A DNA stretch of 5,902 bases from Campylobacteraceae bacterium. GTDB taxonomy: Bacteria; Campylobacterota; Campylobacteria; Campylobacterales; Sulfurovaceae. This document shows, piece after piece, positions 1 to 5,574 of this stretch; the stretch's first letter is position 1; the number at the start of each line of letters is the position of its first letter. The stretch is taken from the NCBI GenBank assembly GCA_027026055.1, contig JALVPA010000078.1, forward strand, positions 1 through 5,902, written 5' to 3'. The notes beneath the pieces are model-generated. The model saw only the letters and a program-made list of their open reading frames with translations. It had not been told where the DNA came from and made no database searches. Made by a program: the position numbers and the translations under genes.

Positions 1-1428
1 AAACTTGCCGAAGCGGGTGTGAAAGTAATCGAGATCGATGAGGTGACGAAGTTTCCCGAGTGTTTCGAAGGGCGCGTCAAGACGCTCAACCCATACGTGC
101 ACGGCGGTATCTTGCATAAGCGAAACGACCCCGCGCATGTTGCGCAAGCGAAAGAACTCGGTGTCGAGGGGATCGATTTGGTATGTGTCAACCTCTATCC
201 TTTCAAAGAGACGATCGAGCGTACCGACGATTTTGACGAGATTATCGAAAATATCGACATCGGCGGTCCGACAATGGTGCGCTCCGCCGCCAAAAATTTC
301 CAAGACGTCTTGATCGTCACCGACGCAAACGACTACGACAAAGTGCTCGATGCGCTTAAAAAGGGTGAGGATAGCTTCGAGTTCAGACGCGACTTGATGA
401 TCAAAGCTTTCGAGCATACGGCGGCGTACGACAGTATGATCGCCAACTATATGAACCGTCGTTTCAACAACGGATTCGGCAACTACCAATTTATCGCGGG
501 CAAAAAGGTGTTTCAAACACGCTACGGAGAAAACCCGCACCAAGACGGCGCACTCTATGAATTCGACAACTTTTTCGACAAGCATTTCCGCCAAATCAAA
601 GGCGAAGCGAGCTTCAACAACCTCACCGACGTCAACGGCGCGATCAAAATCGCCGCGGCATTCGGCGACGAGCCTGCCGTTTGTATCGTCAAACACGGCA
701 ACCCTTGCGGCTTTGCGATCAAATCGAACTTACTGGAGAGCTATGTCGAAGCGCTCAAATGCGACCCTGTCTCCGCATTCGGCGGGGTGGTAGCCGTCAA
801 CGGTATCGTGGACGAAGCCTTGGCGAAAAAGATGAACGAAATCTTCCTCGAAGTGATCATCGCCGCCGATTTCGACGAAGCGGCGATCAAGGTATTCGAA
901 AACAAAAAGCGCATCAAACTTTTCGCTCAAGGCGGCGAAAAACTCGTTTTGGCAAAAGATGCGTACGATTTCAAACATATCGACGGCGGCTTCGTCTATC
1001 AAAACAGCGACTGCATCTGCGACAACGAAGTCTATAACGCGCAGCTCAAATCGAAAAAAGAGGCTACGCCGCAACAGATGAAAGATCTCGAAATCGCGTG
1101 GAAGGTGGCGGGTCTCACCAAATCCAATTGCGTCGTCTATGTCAAAGATTCGGCGATGGTTGCCGTAGGCATGGGAATGACAAGCCGTGTCGACGCCGCA
1201 CAGTGCGCGCTCAAAAAAGCCAAAGAGGTGGGGCTGGACGTTAGCGGCGCGGTGATGGCAAGCGAAGCTTTCTTCCCTTTTAGAGATTCGGTAGACGCCG
1301 CGGCGGAAGCGGGCGTAAGCGCTATCATCGAGCCGGGCGGAAGTATTCGCGACGACGAAGTGATCGCCGCGGCCGACGAACACGGTATCGCACTTTATTT
1401 TACTACGGTACGCCACTTTTTGCATTGA
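1..1428 (+). CDS. purH: PurH, bifunctional AICAR formyltransferase / IMP cyclohydrolase (5' end outside the window)
   Basis: Catalyses the last two steps of de novo purine synthesis in the cytoplasm: formylation of AICAR by 10-formyl-THF, then ring closure to IMP. The frame is open from base 1 and the first codons (KLAEAGVKVIE) already align with the family, so the GTG at 19 is not the start. About 35 codons lie upstream, and the 475 visible codons would bring the total to the usual ~510. The N-terminal cyclohydrolase (MGS-like) domain shows GRVKTLNP (visible residues 24-31), NLYPF (64-68) and IDIGGPTMVRSAAKN (85-99); the Lys and Tyr in the first two match known active-site residues. The transformylase domain shows RYGENPHQ (nt 520-543), the catalytic Lys-His in VKHGNPCG (KH at nt 691-696), SAFGGVVAVN (772-801), and near the end FFPFRD, PGGSIRDDE and the family-typical terminus VRHFLH. 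No frameshift or missing key residue. The 3' neighbour rseP is convergent. The promoter is not in view. Confidence 0.98.
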   Translation, partial: KLAEAGVKVIEIDEVTKFPECFEGRVKTLNPYVHGGILHKRNDPAHVAQAKELGVEGIDLVCVNLYPFKETIERTDDFDEIIENIDIGGPTMVRSAAKNFQDVLIVTDANDYDKVLDALKKGEDSFEFRRDLMIKAFEHTAAYDSMIANYMNRRFNNGFGNYQFIAGKKVFQTRYGENPHQDGALYEFDNFFDKHFRQIKGEASFNNLTDVNGAIKIAAAFGDEPAVCIVKHGNPCGFAIKSNLLESYVEALKCDPVSAFGGVVAVNGIVDEALAKKMNEIFLEVIIAADFDEAAIKVFENKKRIKLFAQGGEKLVLAKDAYDFKHIDGGFVYQNSDCICDNEVYNAQLKSKKEATPQQMKDLEIAWKVAGLTKSNCVVYVKDSAMVAVGMGMTSRVDAAQCALKKAKEVGLDVSGAVMASEAFFPFRDSVDAAAEAGVSAIIEPGGSIRDDEVIAAADEHGIALYFTTVRHFLH

Positions 1429-1454
1429 TACCTATCGACCGACGCTTCTTCGAT

Positions 1455-1469
1455 GCGGGATTGTCCCGC
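1455..1469. repeat. Short inverted repeat after purH
   Basis: GCGGGA and TCCCGC form a perfect 6-bp stem with a 3-base loop, 27 bases after the purH stop. It could be a weak transcription end signal for purH, but no T-tract follows, so a Rho-independent terminator is not supported. Confidence 0.3.
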
Positions 1470-1499
1470 TCCTTACGACTACCTTGACAATTGGACCGC

Positions 1500-1519
1500 C
1501 ACACTGTTTCGTAAGTGTG
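1500..1519. repeat. Inverted repeat between convergent purH and rseP
   Basis: CACACT (1500-1505) and AGTGTG (1514-1519) form a perfect 6-bp stem with an 8-base loop just beyond the rseP stop. A role in transcript ends for the two convergent genes is possible. Neither strand has a T-tract after it, so this is a structural observation only. The rest of the 99-base gap shows nothing recognisable. Confidence 0.3.
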
Positions 1520-1527
1520 ATTGGAGA

Positions 1528-2580
1528 TTATCCCGTCAAGCGATGGATATCGTTATAAAGTCCCAATCCCATCAATCCTAACAGTATCGCCCATCCCGCA
1601 ACGGTAAGATAGTAAAGCACCGCTTTGTGCGGTTCTTTTCCCGTGACGAGTTCGTAGAGATTGAAGACGATATGCCCGCCGTCGAGTGCGGGGATAGGTA
1701 GGAGGTTGAGCACGCCGAGGTTGACCGAGATAAGCGCGGTAAAGAAAAAGAGCGCGACGATACCTTGGTGACTCGCTTTTGCCGTGACGTCGACGATGGT
1801 GATGATGCCGCCGAGTTTGTCCGCACCTACCGCTCCGGTGACGAGTTTTTCGACGCTTTTGAAGATAAGCGTGGCGGCATCGATCGTTTCGTTCCACGCG
1901 TAGCGTAGCGCTTCGATAGGATTGTAACGCACGGTAACGATGTGCTGTGCAGGTGAAATACCGATGATGCGACGTGTGATTTTTTCTCCGAAAATGTTTT
2001 TGTCTTCGATGCGTTTGGGAGTGAGTGCGAGAGCGTGTTGTGTACCGTTACGTTCGATAAGCAGTCGGATATCTCCCTCGGTTTCGTTGATGCGTTTGCC
2101 GATATCTTCCCAGTAACGTATCGGTTTGCCCGCGATGGAGAGGATGCGATCGTTTTTTTGTATGCCCGCTTGCATGGCGGGGGTGTTTTCGGCGACGGCG
2201 CCGACGACGGGAAGTAGTTTGGGGACACCGATAAAGGCGATGGCGATATAGAGTGCAAAAGCGGTCAGAAAGTTGGCAAAGGGACCGGCAAGGAGAATGA
2301 CGATGCGTTGCCACGGTTTTTTGGCGTTGTAGCTATCGGGGGCATAGACCTTTTTCGTAGGATCGGTGTCGTCTTGGCCTTTCATTTTGACATAGCCGCC
2401 AAGCGGTACGGCGGAGAGGCTCCATTCCGTATCGCCGATTTTTTTCGTAAAGAGGCGTTTGCCGAAACCGATACTGAAAATTTCGACATGTACGCCGAAA
2501 AGTCGCGCGGCGGCAAAATGTCCCAATTCGTGAAAAAAGATCATAAACGAAAGTACCAGCAACGCGATAACGATATCCAT
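1528..2580 (-). CDS. rseP: RseP/RsePlike site-2 intramembrane zinc metalloprotease (M50 family)
   Basis: Inner-membrane protease that cuts substrates within the membrane; in E. coli it cleaves the anti-sigma factor RseA and leftover signal peptides. The protein has 350 residues. The zinc motif HELGH is at residues 17-21 in the first helix, and the third zinc ligand is in LLPIPALDGGH (Asp300). Other visible elements are PLGGYVKMKG (59-68), a second helix around 93-117 containing AGPFANF (98-104), one PDZ domain at about 124-188 (PAMQAGIQKNDRILSIAGKPI), and C-terminal helices around 274-298 and 322-343. E. coli RseP (450 residues) has two PDZ domains; the single-PDZ form fits shorter homologues. 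The start is ATG 2580-2578: AGAGGG lies 6 bases upstream and the protein then begins at the first helix. The frame stays open to 2868, but that part is antisense to the next gene and passes the promoter. Many Campylobacterota lack a classical sigma-E/RseA pair, so the natural substrate is uncertain (inference). Confidence 0.95.
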   Translation of the reverse strand: MDIVIALLVLSFMIFFHELGHFAAARLFGVHVEIFSIGFGKRLFTKKIGDTEWSLSAVPLGGYVKMKGQDDTDPTKKVYAPDSYNAKKPWQRIVILLAGPFANFLTAFALYIAIAFIGVPKLLPVVGAVAENTPAMQAGIQKNDRILSIAGKPIRYWEDIGKRINETEGDIRLLIERNGTQHALALTPKRIEDKNIFGEKITRRIIGISPAQHIVTVRYNPIEALRYAWNETIDAATLIFKSVEKLVTGAVGADKLGGIITIVDVTAKASHQGIVALFFFTALISVNLGVLNLLPIPALDGGHIVFNLYELVTGKEPHKAVLYYLTVAGWAILLGLMGLGLYNDIHRLTG

Positions 2581-2586
2581 TCGATT

Positions 2587-2592
2587 CCCTCT
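2587..2592 (-). promoter_or_regulatory. Ribosome binding site of rseP
   Basis: AGAGGG on the minus strand, 6 bases before ATG 2580. It decides the start of rseP against the longer open frame that reaches 2868. Confidence 0.75.
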
Positions 2593-2611
2593 ATACGGTG
2601 ATAAGTACGCA

Positions 2612-2617
2612 ATTATA
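2612..2617 (-). promoter_or_regulatory. Predicted rseP promoter (-10 box)
   Basis: Perfect TATAAT on the minus strand (2617 to 2612), preceded by TTGGC, 31 bases before the rseP start codon. No good -35 box is visible, which is common for Campylobacterota vegetative promoters. Transcription would start near 2605, giving a leader of about 25 bases that holds the AGAGGG site. Confidence 0.6.
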
Positions 2618-2635
2618 GCCAAGAGTGCGCAAAAA

Positions 2636-2676
2636 TTGACATAAATTAATAATAGGATATATTTTTTTGCTAAAAT
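2636..2676 (+). promoter_or_regulatory. Predicted promoter(s) of the 376-residue protein gene
   Basis: Two overlapping signals. TTGACA (2636-2641) has TATATT (2658-2663) after a 16-base spacer, a standard sigma-70 arrangement. Directly downstream, a run of seven Ts leads into TGCTAAAAT (TG at 2668-2669, -10 at 2671-2676), which is the T-rich extended -10 form described for Campylobacter and Helicobacter sigma-70. The second predicts a start near 2683 and a leader of about 50 bases. The sequence alone cannot say which is used. Confidence 0.6.
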
Positions 2677-2719
2677 AGTAGACATCGTTCGATAAGAACA
2701 CACAACGCCGAAATAGAAA

Positions 2720-2725
2720 AAGGAG
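2720..2725 (+). promoter_or_regulatory. Ribosome binding site of the 376-residue protein gene
   Basis: AAGGAG, a near-perfect Shine-Dalgarno sequence, 7 bases before ATG 2733. It fixes the start of that gene. Confidence 0.8.
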
Positions 2726-2732
2726 CGAAGCG

Positions 2733-3863
2733 ATGCAGCAAGAAGAGAAAAATACCCCTCAAGTAGAAGCGACGGAGGAGAAGGTCGAAGAGACGGAAGC
2801 GGCCGCGCGCGAAGCGGAGTCGCAAGAAGCGACGGTAACGGATGAAAGCGATGTGAAAGAGACGACATCGTCCCTCTCGGCGGATATTGTAGGAGAACCG
2901 TTGGACGACGATGCGCTCAAAGAGATAGAAGGGATGAAAAAACACGATGCGGCGATGTTGATCGTTTCCAAAACGAGACATATCGTCGAAGATACCGACA
3001 AGCAGCTCGATGCGTGCAAAATGTTGCTGAGCGACGATTTGAAAGCTTATGAAGAGGCGAAACAAGCTTTGATGGAAAACGCTCTTGCCGAAGCGGAGGA
3101 GTTGCTTAGAGAAGTGGGGTATCTGCCGCCCGCGCTCGAAGCGGAGGAGTCGAAGGAGACGGTTATTTTCGAGCCGAAAGAGGAGATCCCGCCTTTTTAC
3201 GTAAAAGAAGTCTCCAGTGGGAAATTCGGCGCGTTCGTACTCGGTTTGTTGGTAGCGGCGGGGACATTCGGAGGTGTCGCCTATACCGCCGCGCAAAAGG
3301 CGGGAGTTGCTCTTGCTTTCGATAAACTACCGGATATGCAGACATGTCAACAAGTGCTTTCCACCGTTCCGCAACTTTGGGGCGGCGAGCCCAATATGAC
3401 GTTGGGAGCCGTAGCGGCGGGGGGTGCCGCTATAGTGACGGGATGGATCGTTTATGCGATCAAAGTGGCGACGAAAGGAGCCGCCAATCTCGCTTTTGCC
3501 AAAAAACAGCTTGAAGAAGCGAGAGAATATGCAAAACACAAAGGCGATTGCAAAAACGAAATGGATAGGGTCGATGCCCATATGAACGAAGCGATCGAGA
3601 TGCTCAAAGGATACGAAATCGCCCTACGCGAACAAAACGGCAAACTTCATCGTATCATTCATATCGAGGGTAAGTTGGAATCGCCCGAATCTTATCACGA
3701 AAAATCGAAACGCGAAATCGAAGAGACGCACAAACTTGTCGAAACCGTCAAACGCTTTATCGACACACCGATGTCCGAAGCGGGGAAACTCTCTCAAAAG
3801 AGCCTGGCGCTTCTCAAAGACGCCAAAGAAAACTTTCAAGCCTTTATCGACAAACTCTACTGA
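2733..3863 (+). CDS. Unknown two-helix membrane protein with acidic N-terminus and helical C-terminus
   Basis: I do not recognise a family. The 376 residues divide as follows. Residues 1-60 are rich in Glu, Ala and Thr, low in complexity and probably disordered. Residues 61-128 look helical (KEIEGMKKHDAAMLIVSK onward). Residues 141-163 are a linker with EPKEEIPPFY. There is a Gly/Ala-rich membrane helix at about 165-187, a loop at about 195-221 with LPDMQTCQQVL, and a second membrane helix at about 222-246 (GAVAAGGAAIVTGWIV). Residues 247-376 are charged and probably helical or coiled-coil, beginning with a Lys-rich stretch (KVATKGAANLAFAKK). The positive-inside rule suggests both ends are cytoplasmic and the ~30-residue loop is periplasmic (inference). 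There is no signal peptide and no catalytic motif. Cysteines are at 95, 205 and 273. A strong ribosome binding site, its own promoter and codon use like its neighbours support a real gene. It is divergent from rseP, so it need not be functionally linked. A structural or scaffold role is possible but unproven. Confidence 0.85.
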   Translation: MQQEEKNTPQVEATEEKVEETEAAAREAESQEATVTDESDVKETTSSLSADIVGEPLDDDALKEIEGMKKHDAAMLIVSKTRHIVEDTDKQLDACKMLLSDDLKAYEEAKQALMENALAEAEELLREVGYLPPALEAEESKETVIFEPKEEIPPFYVKEVSSGKFGAFVLGLLVAAGTFGGVAYTAAQKAGVALAFDKLPDMQTCQQVLSTVPQLWGGEPNMTLGAVAAGGAAIVTGWIVYAIKVATKGAANLAFAKKQLEEAREYAKHKGDCKNEMDRVDAHMNEAIEMLKGYEIALREQNGKLHRIIHIEGKLESPESYHEKSKREIEETHKLVETVKRFIDTPMSEAGKLSQKSLALLKDAKENFQAFIDKLY

Positions 3864-3887
3864 TCGCCGTGCTTTGCGGCGACATCA
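3861..3887. terminator. Hairpin at the end of the 376-residue protein gene
   Basis: TCGCCG (3864-3869) pairs with CGGCGA (3877-3882) around a 7-base loop. TGA (3861-3863) and TCA (3885-3887) extend the stem across a 2-base bulge. The hairpin begins at the stop codon of the plus-strand gene and ends at the stop codon of the minus-strand remnant, so it could end transcription from both sides. No T-tract follows on either strand, so efficiency as an intrinsic terminator is doubtful. Confidence 0.4.
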
Positions 3888-4119
3888 TACCGCATCGATA
3901 ATATTCCTAAAGACTTTGAAGTCGATAATGTCGTGTTGCTTGTAGACTTCGTATTCCGGACGCATCTCGTGATCTTTGAGTAAAATACCCTTTTCGAGAA
4001 TCGATTCGAGCAAATAGAGATTGCGTGCGGTATTGAGAACGACCAAGTCGATCTCTTTTCCGATGGGCAAAAAGGACATTGGCATCGGCTTCGAGAACGA
4101 ATCGTATCGATTCTTTCAT
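3885..4119 (-). pseudogene. Remnant of a small nucleotidyltransferase (MNT/MntA-like antitoxin family) with internal deletion and frameshift
   Basis: Two minus-strand frames together look like the ends of one MNT-fold protein. From ATG 4119 the first frame gives MKESIRFVLEADANVLF, like the N-terminal helix and first strand of these enzymes. Near the T-run at 4064-4072 the similarity moves to another frame, giving IGKEIDLVVLNTARNLYLLE and a tail with EYEVYKQHDIIDFKVFRNII, which ends at 3885. This matches the family's C-terminal part (strand with xVDLVxLN, then FE..YDFK..R). The middle ~40-50 residues, which should carry the catalytic GSxxxG and SDIDhxV motifs, are absent, and the frames differ by one base. 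Removing one base would join the frames but not restore the catalytic core. Intact relatives have ~130-140 residues and usually sit beside a HEPN toxin gene; none is present. The 66-codon frame from ATG 4085 has no clear ribosome binding site. Family assignment is from remembered motifs. Confidence 0.6.
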
Positions 4120-4125
4120 GCGGTG

Positions 4126-4134
4126 ATTATAGCA
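4126..4134 (-). promoter_or_regulatory. Extended -10 promoter in front of the MNT remnant
   Basis: TGCTATAAT on the minus strand (4134 to 4126) is a perfect extended -10 element. Only six bases separate it from ATG 4119, so the predicted transcription start falls at or next to the start codon. The transcript would be leaderless and has no room for a Shine-Dalgarno site. No clear -35 box. Confidence 0.6.
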
Positions 4135-4174
4135 TAAATCGTAAACCTTCTCCATCCAAAATACACACAAATAA

Positions 4175-4182
4175 TGTATAAT
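4175..4182 (+). promoter_or_regulatory. Predicted dsbD promoter (-10 box)
   Basis: TATAAT at 4177-4182 directly preceded by TG, followed by an A-run. The predicted start is near 4189, giving a leader of about 23 bases. It is divergent from the remnant's promoter, the two -10 boxes lying about 45 bases apart. No clear -35 box. Confidence 0.6.
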
Positions 4183-4199
4183 AAAAAAAGATTATCAAT

Positions 4200-4206
4200 A
4201 GAGGAG
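4200..4206 (+). promoter_or_regulatory. Ribosome binding site of dsbD
   Basis: AGAGGAG, 5 bases before ATG 4212. It is strong and fixes the start just ahead of the signal peptide. Confidence 0.8.
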
Positions 4207-4211
4207 ACACC

Positions 4212-5549
4212 ATGAAGCGTATAGCGATACTCTTTGTCTATACGGCTTATGCTTTCGGAGCGGTGCAATATGGCGACAGCGGTTTGTTGGCATTGATGTG
4301 GGGTTCGTTCGGCGCGGGGTTATTGCTTAGCTTTACTCCGTGTGTCCTTCCGATGGTACCGATCGTCTCAAGCATCGTCGTAGGGGCGGGCAAGTCGGCA
4401 AGCAATGTACGCGCTTTTATGCTCTCCTCTGCCTATGTGGCGGGTACGACGGCGACCTATACCGCGATGGGGGCATTGGCGGGAGCGACGGGCGAACAAC
4501 TGCAAGCCTACTTTCAAAGTGCTTGGGCGATAGGGATATTTGCCGCGATCTTTTTCGTTATGTCGCTTTCGATGTTCGGATTTTTCGAGATACAGTTACC
4601 GGCATTTCTCCAAAGCAAACTCGATGCGCGCGCACGCAGTATCGAAGGCGGTTCGTTTCTCGGATCGTTTCTCTTGGGTGCGGTGTCGGCCTTGATACTC
4701 GGTGCGTGCGTATCGCCGATATTGATCTCCTTTTTGGGGGTGGCTATCGCCAAAGCCGATGCGTGGCTTGGCGCGGCGACAATGTTCGCGTTGGCATTGG
4801 GAATGGGTGTGCCGCTGATACTGGTGGGGACGGGTGCGGGCTATCTCGTACCCAAAGCGGGTATGTGGACGGTGCATATCAAGCATCTTTTCGGCACGGT
4901 GCTTCTGGCGACGGCGATCTATATCCTGACGTTACTAGATAGTGTCGAGCCGTTGTGGTTATGGGGTATGTTTGCCGTCGGCATCGCCGTGTTTCTTCGG
5001 GCGTTCGAGCCGTTGGAAGCGGATGCCGACAAATGGGCGTATCTACGCAAAAGCGTCGCGGTGATAGCTTTTGTGACGGGAGTGCTTTGGATGGCGGGTG
5101 CTGCTTACGGGAGCCGAAGCCTCACGAAACCTTTGGCGGCGGCGATGAAGTCGATGACGTTGGTGAGCGAAGAAAACTATGTACCGTTTCGAAACGTCAA
5201 TGATATGGAAGAGTTGGAAAAAGCGCTTGCCAAAGCGAAAGCGGAGCAAAAACCGGTCGTCGTTTATTTTTTCAAACGCACCTGTCCCGTCTGCAAAAAG
5301 CTCGAAGCGACCACCTTCCAAGATCCGAAAGTCCGCGCCGCACTCAAAAAGGATTTCGTCGCGCTCAAAGTCGACATCACGGATCCCGCGGACGAGGAGA
5401 GACAAGCGATACGCAAACGTTTCAAAATTTTCGGATCGCCGTCGTTCCTCTTTTTCGACAGTGACGGGGAGTATTTGCCGGACGAAACCTTTTACGGCTA
5501 CCAAGATGCCGAGAGTTTTTATACCGTATTGGATATGATGGCGTATTGA
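4212..5549 (+). CDS. dsbD: DsbD-type thiol:disulfide interchange protein lacking the alpha domain
   Basis: Moves reducing power from cytoplasmic thioredoxin across the inner membrane to periplasmic thiol proteins, supporting disulfide isomerisation and cytochrome c maturation. The 445 residues begin with a likely signal peptide or first helix (MKRIAILFVYTAYAFG, 1-16). The eight-helix beta (CcdA-like) domain covers about 25-300, with redox cysteines Cys44 in SFTPCVLPM and Cys166 in GACVSPI. The C-terminal thioredoxin-like gamma domain covers about 325-445, with RTCPVCKK (Cys358, Cys361) and the cis-proline loop GSPSF (Pro410). These four are the only cysteines in the protein. E. coli DsbD has ~565 residues and an N-terminal alpha domain that hands electrons to partners; here only about ten residues separate the signal peptide from the membrane domain, so alpha is absent. 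The gamma domain or a separate protein must deliver electrons (inference). Active site CPVC differs from CVAC of E. coli. Own promoter; a T-run at 5553-5560 follows the stop, with no clear hairpin. Convergent with the kinase gene. Confidence 0.93.
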   Translation: MKRIAILFVYTAYAFGAVQYGDSGLLALMWGSFGAGLLLSFTPCVLPMVPIVSSIVVGAGKSASNVRAFMLSSAYVAGTTATYTAMGALAGATGEQLQAYFQSAWAIGIFAAIFFVMSLSMFGFFEIQLPAFLQSKLDARARSIEGGSFLGSFLLGAVSALILGACVSPILISFLGVAIAKADAWLGAATMFALALGMGVPLILVGTGAGYLVPKAGMWTVHIKHLFGTVLLATAIYILTLLDSVEPLWLWGMFAVGIAVFLRAFEPLEADADKWAYLRKSVAVIAFVTGVLWMAGAAYGSRSLTKPLAAAMKSMTLVSEENYVPFRNVNDMEELEKALAKAKAEQKPVVVYFFKRTCPVCKKLEATTFQDPKVRAALKKDFVALKVDITDPADEERQAIRKRFKIFGSPSFLFFDSDGEYLPDETFYGYQDAESFYTVLDMMAY

Positions 5550-5574
5550 TGCTTTTTTTTGACGATTTCGGCGA

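Noticed and set aside
730..1425. 231-codon open frame antisense to purH
   Set aside because: It is the reverse-strand shadow of a strongly conserved gene, with no ribosome binding site or recognisable domain; its composition (Arg, Phe, Asp-rich) is typical of such shadows.
1484..1512. TTGACA at 1484-1489 as a promoter between purH and rseP
   Set aside because: No -10 box follows at a suitable distance, and no plus-strand gene starts downstream.
2581..2868. Upstream extension of the rseP frame to a 446-residue protein
   Set aside because: It crosses the rseP ribosome binding site and TATAAT box and runs antisense to the start of the 376-residue protein gene. Family members begin at the HELGH-bearing first helix, as from ATG 2580.
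2670..3296. 208-codon open frame antisense to the 376-residue protein gene
   Set aside because: The sense frame has a promoter, AAGGAG site and sensible membrane helices. The antisense frame is Arg/Phe-rich with no domain.
4064..4072. Programmed frameshift or phase-variable T-run in the MNT remnant
   Set aside because: The run is only five Ts, too short for typical phase variation, and joining the frames still leaves the catalytic core missing. Decay explains it better.
4340..4942. 200-codon plus-strand frame inside dsbD
   Set aside because: Alternate-frame shadow of the DsbD membrane domain; rich in Arg, Gly and Cys with no hydrophobic pattern or start signals.
5043..5504. 153-codon open frame antisense to the 3' half of dsbD
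   Set aside because: It lies entirely opposite the conserved thioredoxin domain and has no start signals or recognisable family.
5553..5560. T8 tract after dsbD as a Rho-independent terminator
   Set aside because: No stable hairpin could be found directly before it; the tract alone is not enough.
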